From contig JAPLJF010000030.1 of NCBI GenBank assembly GCA_026388715.1, forward strand, positions 62,001 through 126,000: a stretch of 64,000 bases of DNA. The letters run 5' to 3'. Of this stretch, positions 37,053-44,578 are shown in pieces (the first letter of the stretch is position 1; each line of letters begins with the position of its first letter). A program made the translations under genes and the position numbers. This stretch comes from Deltaproteobacteria bacterium. GTDB lineage: Bacteria > Desulfobacterota > Desulfobulbia > Desulfobulbales > Desulfocapsaceae. Under the pieces are notes generated by a model that was not told the DNA's origin, did not search any database, and worked only from the letters and a program-made list of their open reading frames with translations.

Positions 37053-37367
37053 ATGAGTATACCAAGCACCACTAAAAAAATCAGGCCTCCGATTCCAACG
37101 TGGGCATGGTTTGCTGGGGCTATTTTATTTTTGTTTATGGGGGTAATTGGATCTCTTTTTTACGTTACAGACTTTACTAATAATATAGCACACATCAGAA
37201 GTTCGCGTTTTGCTCTACGCTCAGAAGCCCCATATACCTTCTGGTTTTATACCACCTTTCATTTTATTGGTTTTATTATGTTCATTGTACTATCAACTGG
37301 AGCGTTCATAATGGGCCACAAATCAATGACTTCAAAAACAAAGAACACTAAATCCATTAACAAGTAA
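37053..37367 (+). CDS. Small two-helix membrane protein of unknown function
   Basis: 104 residues: a basic N-terminus, a helix at about 19-40 (FAGAILFLFMGVIGSLFYV), a central polar loop, a second helix at about 66-88 and a lysine/threonine-rich tail. I recognise no family. AAAGG lies eight bases before the ATG, and the stop is two bases before the ftsE start. It is visibly more AT-rich than the genes on either side, which hints at a separate origin. The reality of the gene rests on the ribosome site and the membrane pattern. Confidence 0.6.
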   Translation: MSIPSTTKKIRPPIPTWAWFAGAILFLFMGVIGSLFYVTDFTNNIAHIRSSRFALRSEAPYTFWFYTTFHFIGFIMFIVLSTGAFIMGHKSMTSKTKNTKSINK

Positions 37368-37369
37368 CC

Positions 37370-38143
37370 ATGACCGAAGCCACAACCTCCTCCCGCACCG
37401 CCATGATCGAAATGATCAAGGTCTGTAAAAAATTTCCACCAAATGTCATGGCACTGGACGATATTTCGGTCTCCATTGCCAATGGCGAGATGTTCTTCCT
37501 GATTGGCAGGAGCGGCGCCGGCAAGACCACCCTGCTCAAACTGCTCTGCAACATGGAACGGCCCACCAATGGCCTGATTGAGGTGGCAGGCATGAATATC
37601 AACCAGGTCACCGGCAACAAACTGGCAAAACTGCGGCAGAAAGTGGGGGTGGCCTACCAGGATTTCCGCCTGCTTACCGACCGGACAGTGGCGGAGAACA
37701 TCGCCATCTCCATGGAGGTCTCCTACAAAAAACCACAGATCATCCGCAACCGGGTCAAAAGCCTGCTGTCCCAACTGCAACTCGAAGACAAACACGACAT
37801 CCTGACCGGCGACCTCTCCCGCGGTGAGCAACAACGCGTAGCCCTGGCCAGGGCGGTTGCCAATTCTCCTACCCTGATTTTAGTCGATGAACCAACCGGC
37901 AATCTGGATGCAACCAGCACCAGGCAGGTCATGGAACTGCTGATCAGATGCAACAATTCCGGCGCGACCATCGTCATCGCCACCCATGACGAGGCCCTCT
38001 ACCAGCACTCCACCCACCGGATCATGAAACTCCATAATGGAAAATTAGAGTCGCTGACCCGAGGCGACGGCCGGGGATGGCCAAGTGTCGCGGGCGCCAG
38101 GGACAGCGCAGGAGCGACAGACGGGAGCGGTGACGAGATATGA
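37370..38143 (+). CDS. ftsE: Cell-division ATP-binding protein FtsE
   Basis: The ATPase of the FtsEX complex that activates septal murein hydrolases. Walker A GRSGAGKTT, Q-loop YQDFRLL, signature LSRGEQQRVALARA and Walker [13 protein letters not shown]. The signature has R in place of the usual second glycine-side residue (LSGGEQQR). Length 257, with about 30 extra glycine/alanine-rich residues at the C-terminus. Overlaps ftsX by four bases. Confidence 0.92.
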   Translation: MTEATTSSRTAMIEMIKVCKKFPPNVMALDDISVSIANGEMFFLIGRSGAGKTTLLKLLCNMERPTNGLIEVAGMNINQVTGNKLAKLRQKVGVAYQDFRLLTDRTVAENIAISMEVSYKKPQIIRNRVKSLLSQLQLEDKHDILTGDLSRGEQQRVALARAVANSPTLILVDEPTGNLDATSTRQVMELLIRCNNSGATIVIATHDEALYQHSTHRIMKLHNGKLESLTRGDGRGWPSVAGARDSAGATDGSGDEI

Positions 38144-39027
38144 ATTTCTGGTTTTCCATCTTCCGGCAGACAGGTCGCAACCTGCGACAGACATGGACCA
38201 CCCAGTTCATGACCTGCCTGACCGTCAGTCTGTCTGTGCTTATTTTTTCTTTTTTTTATCTGATCTACCTCAACATGCTGAACGCCGGCGACAAGGTAAG
38301 CGACGACCTGCGCCTTGTCGTCTATCTGGAAGAAGAACCAGGACCCGAGATGCAGGAACAACTTCGTCTCAAGATCAGCCAGTTTGATGAGGTTCAGGAG
38401 ATAAAATTTATCTCCAAGACAGAAGCCTATAATCGTTTTGCCGAACAGCTTGGTGACAACCGTGACGTCCTCACCGATATGCCCACTAACTTCCTGCCCG
38501 CCTCAATAGAGGTAATCCCCTTGAAGACCCTGCGCAGTCTCAGCCAGATCAAGCTCTTTGCCGAATACCTGGCCACAATACCGGGCAGCCAGAAGGTGCA
38601 ATACGGCCAGCAATGGGTGGAACGTTTCTACTATTTTATTCAACTGCTCTCCATTGTCGTGCTGCTCAGCGGTGCCCTGCTCATCCTGACCGCCACCTTC
38701 ATGGTTGCCTCCACCATCCGCCTGACCATCTTCGGCAGACAGGAAGAACTGGAACTCCTGAAACTGGTTGGCGCGACCAACAACTATATCCGCACTCCCT
38801 TCCTCCTGGAAGGAATACTTCAGGGGTTCATTGGCTCACTCCTGGGACTGACCTCGCTCTACATTCTCTTTCAATGGACAGCGCGCCATTTCTCAGGTGC
38901 AGGCTTTCTTGACCTCTTTACCTTTACCTTTTTTCCACCAGGGATCATTATTACCATTGTTCTTTTATCCATTGTCCTCTGCACCGCAGGCAGCTACACT
39001 TCCATGCAGAAATTCCTGCGCATCTGA
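38140..39027 (+). CDS. ftsX: Cell-division membrane protein FtsX
   Basis: 295 residues: a cytoplasmic start, TM1 (about 25-45), an extracytoplasmic loop containing the permease-type sequence SQFDEVQEIKFISKTEA, and three C-terminal helices, including FGRQEELELLKLVGATNNYI, the typical FtsX coupling segment. Works with FtsE and, by position, with the EnvC-like protein encoded next. Confidence 0.93.
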   Translation: MNFWFSIFRQTGRNLRQTWTTQFMTCLTVSLSVLIFSFFYLIYLNMLNAGDKVSDDLRLVVYLEEEPGPEMQEQLRLKISQFDEVQEIKFISKTEAYNRFAEQLGDNRDVLTDMPTNFLPASIEVIPLKTLRSLSQIKLFAEYLATIPGSQKVQYGQQWVERFYYFIQLLSIVVLLSGALLILTATFMVASTIRLTIFGRQEELELLKLVGATNNYIRTPFLLEGILQGFIGSLLGLTSLYILFQWTARHFSGAGFLDLFTFTFFPPGIIITIVLLSIVLCTAGSYTSMQKFLRI

Positions 39028-39045
39028 TCCCCTTTCTCAGTCAAG

Positions 39046-40302
39046 ATGGAAACAAGCCAAGCTGTCAATACCTGCCTTTCCGCCAACAAGGCGTTCCGAC
39101 AAAGGATCAGATCGTTTTCTTATTCCTTCGTCTTCAGCCTTATGCTTCTGGGATTGTTCCCTGTACAGGGAGCCAATGCCAGAGACTGGAAGGCCGAAAA
39201 ACAATCTATTGAACACAAGATCGAAAGCCAGAGTATAACCATCAATCAATTGCAGCAAGGCCTCAAACTCCAGCAGGAACAAGCCCTGGAGACCATAGTG
39301 CAAGAAAGAGACCTTCTGGCCGAACTTGAGGTCATTGATATACATCTCCAGGAAAAACTTGCAAAGTTGCACACGCTGGAGGACTCCATAGCCAGGCAAC
39401 AGGAGCTGATCAGCACCAAGGAAAGGGAAATAAGCGACATCCAGATTGACAAACAAAAGGGCCAGACGCACCTGCAAAAAAGGATCATGGCCTACTATAA
39501 GACAGGCAGAATCGGAATAATCAATGTTGCCTTTTCCGCTGAGACCCTGCCGAAACTGCTCAGCATCCACGATTCTTTCAACACATTGATCCAGTATGAC
39601 CAGAACATTCTGCAGCAATACCGGCAAACCCTCGAAGGATTAGAACAGACAAAAAAGGCCCTGACCCTGGAAAAAACCCTGCTCGATACCTTTATGAAAC
39701 AGACCAGTCAAGAAAAAGAAGATATCGAGCAGACCAGACAAGAAAAAAACGAACTGCTTGCCCAGATCCGCACCCAGACCAAACTCCACGAACAGGCAGC
39801 GCAAGAGATCAAGAAGGCGGCCAACGACTTGTCGGCCCAGATTGCAACCATGAAACAAAAAAGAGAACTCCTCAGCCAGGGCTTTCTCCTGAGTAAAGGG
39901 AAATTGTCCGCCCCGGTGAGCGGAAGAATCCTCTCCCGTTATGGACAACCAAAAAAAAACAGGATGGGAGTTGAGAGCATCTCTACCGGTATCACCATGG
40001 AGGCCCCTGATGGCACAAAGGTCAAGGCAATCTTTGATGGTACCATTCACTACGCCGGGTACCTGCGAGGCTACGGCAACACCATCATCATCGACCATGG
40101 TTTCCAATATTACTCCGTTATCTCCAGGGCAGAAACACTTTTGAAAAAAGAGGGGGACGCCGTTATGACGGGAGAGGACATTGCCGTCATGGGTGAGACA
40201 GCCACGCTGGTGGAAGAAGGATTGTATTTTGAAATCCGCCATGACACGGAAACATTAGACCCGCTACTCTGGCTGGACAAGAATAAACTTTCCAGCCACT
40301 GA
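39046..40302 (+). CDS. envC: EnvC-like murein hydrolase activator (degenerate LytM domain)
   Basis: 418 residues. A signal peptide ends near GANA-RD; about residues 50-260 form a long coiled coil; the C-terminus is an M23/LytM domain (GRILSRYGQPKKNRMGVES). The first zinc histidine is missing (MGVESISTGI in place of an HxGxD-type motif) and the last HxH reads LYFEIRH, so it cannot bind zinc normally. This is the pattern of EnvC, which activates amidases at the septum under FtsEX control. ftsE-ftsX-envC gene order supports it. The ATG has no clear ribosome site. Confidence 0.87.
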   Translation: METSQAVNTCLSANKAFRQRIRSFSYSFVFSLMLLGLFPVQGANARDWKAEKQSIEHKIESQSITINQLQQGLKLQQEQALETIVQERDLLAELEVIDIHLQEKLAKLHTLEDSIARQQELISTKEREISDIQIDKQKGQTHLQKRIMAYYKTGRIGIINVAFSAETLPKLLSIHDSFNTLIQYDQNILQQYRQTLEGLEQTKKALTLEKTLLDTFMKQTSQEKEDIEQTRQEKNELLAQIRTQTKLHEQAAQEIKKAANDLSAQIATMKQKRELLSQGFLLSKGKLSAPVSGRILSRYGQPKKNRMGVESISTGITMEAPDGTKVKAIFDGTIHYAGYLRGYGNTIIIDHGFQYYSVISRAETLLKKEGDAVMTGEDIAVMGETATLVEEGLYFEIRHDTETLDPLLWLDKNKLSSH

Positions 40303-40435
40303 CACAAGACATTTAGATGATTATTATTCCTAAAATGTAATTATGCAGATGGATAGTCTGTTAGACTATAACCCTAATTGCCTTGAAACAAAAAAGTTCC
40401 CATTAGAAAATTTAAATTTAATTTATAAAACAAAC

Positions 40436-41872
40436 ATGCATCGACCAACCAGTTCTCTGCTCCGCTATGGAACTCTGACCCTTCTCACCTTCTGCCTCCC
40501 CCTTCAGCTCCACGCCGAGATTTCACAGAAAGAACGCAATTCCACCTACCAGCAGCTTGAGACCTTTGCCAATGTCTTGAGCATCCTGCAAGAAAATTAT
40601 GTGGATGACATTAACACCAAAAAGGTGATGGAAGGGGCCATCAGCGGCATGCTGCTCTCCCTTGACCCCCATTCATCCTATCTCAAGCCTGAAGATTTCA
40701 AGGAATTACAGGAAGAGACGGAAGGAAGCTTCAGCGGTATCGGTATCGAGATCACCATTGAGGAGGGGGCTCTCACCGTAGTTTCTCCCATTGCCGAGAC
40801 ACCGGCAGCACGAGCCGGGCTGAAGGCAAAGGACATGATCATCAAGATCGATGGTGAACCCACCCAGAACATGAATTCCATGGAGGCCATCAAAAAACTG
40901 CGAGGGCTTGCCGGGACAAAAGTCATCCTTGCCATTCACCGCGACGGCTGGGAAGAGCTGAAAGATTTCACCCTTACCCGTGAAAATATTCCCTTGCACA
41001 GTGTCAAGGACTCTTTCCTGGAGCCAGGACTGGCCTATATCCGCATCACCAACTTCCAGAGTCAGACCACAAAAGACGTCAAGGACGCATTGCAGAAACT
41101 TCAGGGACAACACCCCATAAACGGGCTGATTCTTGACCTGCGCAACAACCCTGGCGGCTTGCTCGATCAGGCCGTCTCGGTCGCGGATATATTCCTGGAT
41201 AGCGGCTTGATAGTCTATACCAAAGGAAGGATCAGGGAACAGAATATGACCTTCCAGGCCCACAGCAATGGTGGCAAAAATCTTTATCCCCTGGTCGTCC
41301 TTGTCAACGAAGGTTCGGCAAGCGCCTCCGAAATCGTGACCGGCGCCATTCAAGATCACAAGCGAGGCATCATTGTCGGCGCCAAGACCTTTGGCAAAGG
41401 CTCGGTACAGACCATCCTGCCTCTGCCGGAAGGCGCGGGCCTGCGCATGACCACCGCCCGTTACTATACCCCCAATGGCCGCTCCATCCAGGCTACCGGA
41501 ATCACCCCGGATGTGGAAGTTCCCTTTGCCGACAGCGAGGACAAAATAAAGAAAAGCAGTCCATCTGTCACCATCAAAGAGGCTGACCTGAAAAACCATA
41601 TCCCCAACCCGGATCAGGTTCAAGAATCAAATCAGCCGCCAGCGCCAAAAACAGAACAAGAGCAGCCCCCTGTTCTCCAGAATGAGCCAGACAAAACTGA
41701 AAAACCAGTAAAAAGCCCCGAATCTTCTGATTCTTCTGACAATAGCGAGATCCGGCTGGAACGAGACAATCAGCTCCGCTCAGCCCTGAACATCTTAAAA
41801 AGCCTGAAAATTTACTCCACGGCTGAAAACAAAAAAAATCCTGCTCAAGAACCAGCTCCGGTAAAAGAGTGA
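40436..41872 (+). CDS. ctpA: S41-family C-terminal processing peptidase
   Basis: A signal peptide (MHRPTSSLLRYGTLTLLTFC..LHA) leads to a PDZ domain (FSGIGIEITIEEGAL, VVSPIAETPAARAGLK) and the protease domain with serine in NEGSASASEIVTGAI and lysine in TFGKGSVQTI, the Ser-Lys dyad. The last 100 residues are a Pro/Glu/Lys-rich tail. ATG 40436 opens the signal peptide; an upstream ATG at 40343 is open but would bury it. A periplasmic protease, often beside envC, as here. Confidence 0.92.
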   Translation: MHRPTSSLLRYGTLTLLTFCLPLQLHAEISQKERNSTYQQLETFANVLSILQENYVDDINTKKVMEGAISGMLLSLDPHSSYLKPEDFKELQEETEGSFSGIGIEITIEEGALTVVSPIAETPAARAGLKAKDMIIKIDGEPTQNMNSMEAIKKLRGLAGTKVILAIHRDGWEELKDFTLTRENIPLHSVKDSFLEPGLAYIRITNFQSQTTKDVKDALQKLQGQHPINGLILDLRNNPGGLLDQAVSVADIFLDSGLIVYTKGRIREQNMTFQAHSNGGKNLYPLVVLVNEGSASASEIVTGAIQDHKRGIIVGAKTFGKGSVQTILPLPEGAGLRMTTARYYTPNGRSIQATGITPDVEVPFADSEDKIKKSSPSVTIKEADLKNHIPNPDQVQESNQPPAPKTEQEQPPVLQNEPDKTEKPVKSPESSDSSDNSEIRLERDNQLRSALNILKSLKIYSTAENKKNPAQEPAPVKE

Positions 41873-42159
41873 AATGATTGTCTTGTTCTGCAATGAAACT
41901 GGCCTTGCCAGTGGATAATATCAGGACACTCTTGTCGACTCTCCTGAACCATTGTTCAAAAAATAACTGTAACATGGGAACACCGATGATATAAAAAATC
42001 GATCGCTCTTCATGCCCAAAGGCATTTCCTGCGGGGCGTCCATGTCCATCATAACAAAACGGCCAGGAAGACACTGTTTTTTTCGTTACGGTTTTCAGCC
42101 AAAACACTTCACTCTCAACGTCCATTCTTCATACAGGGGACACAGCCAATCCTTCACCA

Positions 42160-43185
42160 ATGCGTCATAACCCACTTGCCCTTGGGCAAACCTCAATCAT
42201 CGTTCTCTTCTTCGGAACGCTGTTCATATCCGGCTGCGCCCCCTTCAGCCACCTGACCTGGATCAGTCCGGAAGGTCATGACGGGCCACAGGCAAGCCAA
42301 TGCGGCGCCTGCCATGTCGAGCAATATCAGGAATGGCAAGGCACCGCCCACGCCGGGGCCTTCACCAGCAAGACCTTTCAGGAGGCCGCCGGCAGCCCGG
42401 CGAAGGAAGAATGTCTACGATGCCACGCCCCTCTGGATATCAACACTGGCAAGACCGAAGCCCGCTTTTTTCACCAGAAGGAAGGAGTCACCTGCATCAG
42501 TTGCCACCTCTCACAGGGCAAGATGCATGGCCCTCATCCAATCTCCGCCCTGATCACCCCCCATCCCGTGCAGGGGAATGATCCTTTTTATCTAAGCCCG
42601 GCCCTGTGCGCCACCTGTCATGGAGAGACCCAGACCCAATGGCAGAAGGCAGCGGCCGGCCAACAGATCAGAATCTGCCAGGAATGTCATATCCCCACAG
42701 TCCAACGCCGCGCCGCCAAGGGGACCAATCTGTTTTCCAAGATCCTGGTCTCCTTTGATGAGAAGTTCCAGACCCGCAGCCATGCAATCACCCTGGAAAA
42801 CATGGTCAATTTCCCAGGTTCTGTGACCATTACTACCCGGGCCCTGAACCAGGGAAAGGATGCACCGGCCCTGGCAATCACTATTAGCAACAACCTTCCC
42901 CATGACCTGCCCACCGGAACCTTCGGCGAAAAGGAAATCCAGCTTGCTTTGATCTTTTTGAAAGAAGGGGTCCAGGTGGCAGAAAAAACAGTGGTGGTCA
43001 GTAATGAAAAACAACCCCTTGCCGCCGGGGAAATCAAAAAACTCCAGATCCCCCTTTCACCGGCGGCCACCAGGGCTGACACCCTACGCCTGAACCTGGA
43101 ACGTCACTGCGAAAGCCGTGCCGGAAGGCCGCCCATTATCCTTTCTGCAACAATCATCGATTCCGTATCCGAAGCCTTTCATTAA
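42160..43185 (+). CDS. Five-haem cytochrome c lipoprotein, cytochrome c554-like
   Basis: 341 residues with a lipobox (LFISGC) and five CxxCH sites at 48-52 (CGACH), 85-89 (CLRCH), 112-116 (CISCH), 150-154 (CATCH) and 173-177 (CQECH), spaced as in cytochrome c554/NapC-linked multihaem proteins. Residues 210-340 hold no haem and look beta-rich (VNFPGSVTITTRALN, ITISNNLPHDLPTGTFGEKE). The protein should face the periplasm or be anchored in the outer membrane and move electrons; its partners are unknown. No gene for it is adjacent except ctpA upstream. Confidence 0.85.
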   Translation: MRHNPLALGQTSIIVLFFGTLFISGCAPFSHLTWISPEGHDGPQASQCGACHVEQYQEWQGTAHAGAFTSKTFQEAAGSPAKEECLRCHAPLDINTGKTEARFFHQKEGVTCISCHLSQGKMHGPHPISALITPHPVQGNDPFYLSPALCATCHGETQTQWQKAAAGQQIRICQECHIPTVQRRAAKGTNLFSKILVSFDEKFQTRSHAITLENMVNFPGSVTITTRALNQGKDAPALAITISNNLPHDLPTGTFGEKEIQLALIFLKEGVQVAEKTVVVSNEKQPLAAGEIKKLQIPLSPAATRADTLRLNLERHCESRAGRPPIILSATIIDSVSEAFH

Positions 43186-43233
43186 TGCAAAAATTCACCA
43201 TCTCAACCACCTTCTCCCCAGATTTTATCAATC

Positions 43234-43402
43234 AGCTCAAAGAGCAAGAAAAAGACCTTGCTTGTAGCCGCCTGCTTGGTATCTGCCAGACGCCACTCAA
43301 CAAATCAGCCGGAAGAGATTGGCTGTTTTGTTGAAGCGGCATAAGGTGCCGTAAGCTCAAAGAGCAAGAAAAAGACCTTGCTCTTTGAGCAACGGCACCT
43401 AA
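43234..43402. repeat. Dispersed palindromic repeat, copy B, with a 29-bp direct repeat
   Basis: A 29-bp exact direct repeat (43234-43262 and 43354-43382, 120 bases apart) brackets a stretch that holds an imperfect hairpin (CAACAAATCAGCC about 43299-43311 with GGCTGTTTTGTTG about 43321-43333) and the element core AGCGGCATAAGGTGCCGTAA (43335-43354). The core plus the second direct repeat forms a 26-bp-arm hairpin with CTTGCTCTTTGAGC-AACGGCACCTAA (43377-43402). The right end CCTAA includes the era stop codon. Confidence 0.65.
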
Positions 43403-44316
43403 AATCCCAATTCCTTCAAAAATTTCTCATCCCGCGACCAGTTCTTCCGCACCTTGACCCAGAGTTTGAGCAGCACCTTCTGATCCAGCAGTTTTTCTAT
43501 ATCCTTCCGGGCACTCGTGCCGATACTCTTCAGTTTCAGACCGCCCTTGCCGATAACAATCCCCTTCTGCGACTCCCGTTCCAGGACGATGGCGGCATGG
43601 ATCGTGATCAGCCCTTTGGCCGGGTCCTCCTTGAACGATTCAATCAGCACCGCCGTTGAGTAAGGTATCTCCTCGCCGGTAAGCAGGAACACCTTCTCCC
43701 GGATGATCTCCGCCACCAGAAAACGCTCGGAGGCATCGGTGGGGATATCCTCGGGGTAGTAACGCGGCCCTATAGGCAAGACCTGCAGCAGCTCGGCCAG
43801 CAGCCGTTCATTACCGTCGCCATGGAGCGCCGACATGGGGATGATCGCATGAAAGGGGAAGAGTTCGGCATAGACCTGGATCATGGCCAGCAGCTTTTCC
43901 TTGTTCAGCAGATCGACCTTGTTCAAGACCAGGATCACCGGGCAGCGCACCTGCTCCATATGGCCGGCCAGCTCCTGCCCCTTCTCCTCTTTCAGTTTAT
44001 CCGGCAGGGGCAGCGACACATCAATCATGTAGATCACCGCATCCACCTCATGGAGACTGTCCAGGGCAATGCGCACCATCTCCTGATTGAGCGGCTCACG
44101 GGCCTTATGCAGACCGGGGGTATCAAGCAGGACGATCTGATACCCCTCATCGTTCATAATCCCCAGGATCCGGTTCCTAGTGGTCTGCGGCTTGGGGGAA
44201 ACGATGGAGATCTTCTGCTCCAGCAACCCATTCATCAGGGTTGATTTGCCGGCATTGGGAGGGCCGACAATGGCCACCATCCCGGAACGTATTGGTTTAT
44301 CATCCAGATCCATCAT
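43399..44316 (-). CDS. era: GTPase Era
   Basis: 305 residues. Ras-like GTPase with GPPNAGKSTLMN (P-loop), LLDTPGLHKA (G3), LNKVDLL (G4), and a C-terminal KH domain (ESQKGIVIGKGGLKLKSIG). It binds 16S rRNA and matures 30S subunits. The stop is inside the right end of repeat copy B, so the repeat hairpin may end or stabilise this transcript. Divergent from the RNase II-like gene. Confidence 0.96.
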   Translation of the reverse strand: MMDLDDKPIRSGMVAIVGPPNAGKSTLMNGLLEQKISIVSPKPQTTRNRILGIMNDEGYQIVLLDTPGLHKAREPLNQEMVRIALDSLHEVDAVIYMIDVSLPLPDKLKEEKGQELAGHMEQVRCPVILVLNKVDLLNKEKLLAMIQVYAELFPFHAIIPMSALHGDGNERLLAELLQVLPIGPRYYPEDIPTDASERFLVAEIIREKVFLLTGEEIPYSTAVLIESFKEDPAKGLITIHAAIVLERESQKGIVIGKGGLKLKSIGTSARKDIEKLLDQKVLLKLWVKVRKNWSRDEKFLKELGF

Positions 44317-44443
44317 AAAAAAAATGCTCCCATCAACAGAGAAAAGTTAGCGCCCACAGCGAATAAAAGTGCTCAAAAAGGTAAAGAATACTATAAAGTA
44401 TAAAATTCAATTCGTCATTCGCTCATCACCTGTGGTGAGCAAT

Positions 44444-44549
44444 TAAGCCGTTGTAAAAAAATAACATGGCCACGTGGGTATTCGAAACGGCATAAGGAGC
44501 CGTAACGAAATAGTTATAAAAGGCCAAGTTATTTCGTAACGGCTCCTAA
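44444..44549. repeat. Dispersed palindromic repeat, copy C
   Basis: Left TAAGCCGTTGTAAAAAAATA (44444-44463), core AACGGCATAAGGAGCCGTAA (44486-44505), right CGTAACGGCTCCTAA (44535-44549). The core ACGAAATA and the right block TATTTCGTAACGGCTCCT form an 18-bp hairpin with one mismatch. The left end, the core and the right end (reverse complement) are all variants of one sequence, so the element is a triple of the same module. It sits between the divergent era and RNase genes. Confidence 0.65.
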
Positions 44550-44578
44550 ACCTTTAACTTTCGACTTTCAACCCACTC

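Noticed and set aside
40706..41623. Minus-strand open frame of 305 codons opposite ctpA
   Set aside because: Shadow of the protease frame; no motif.
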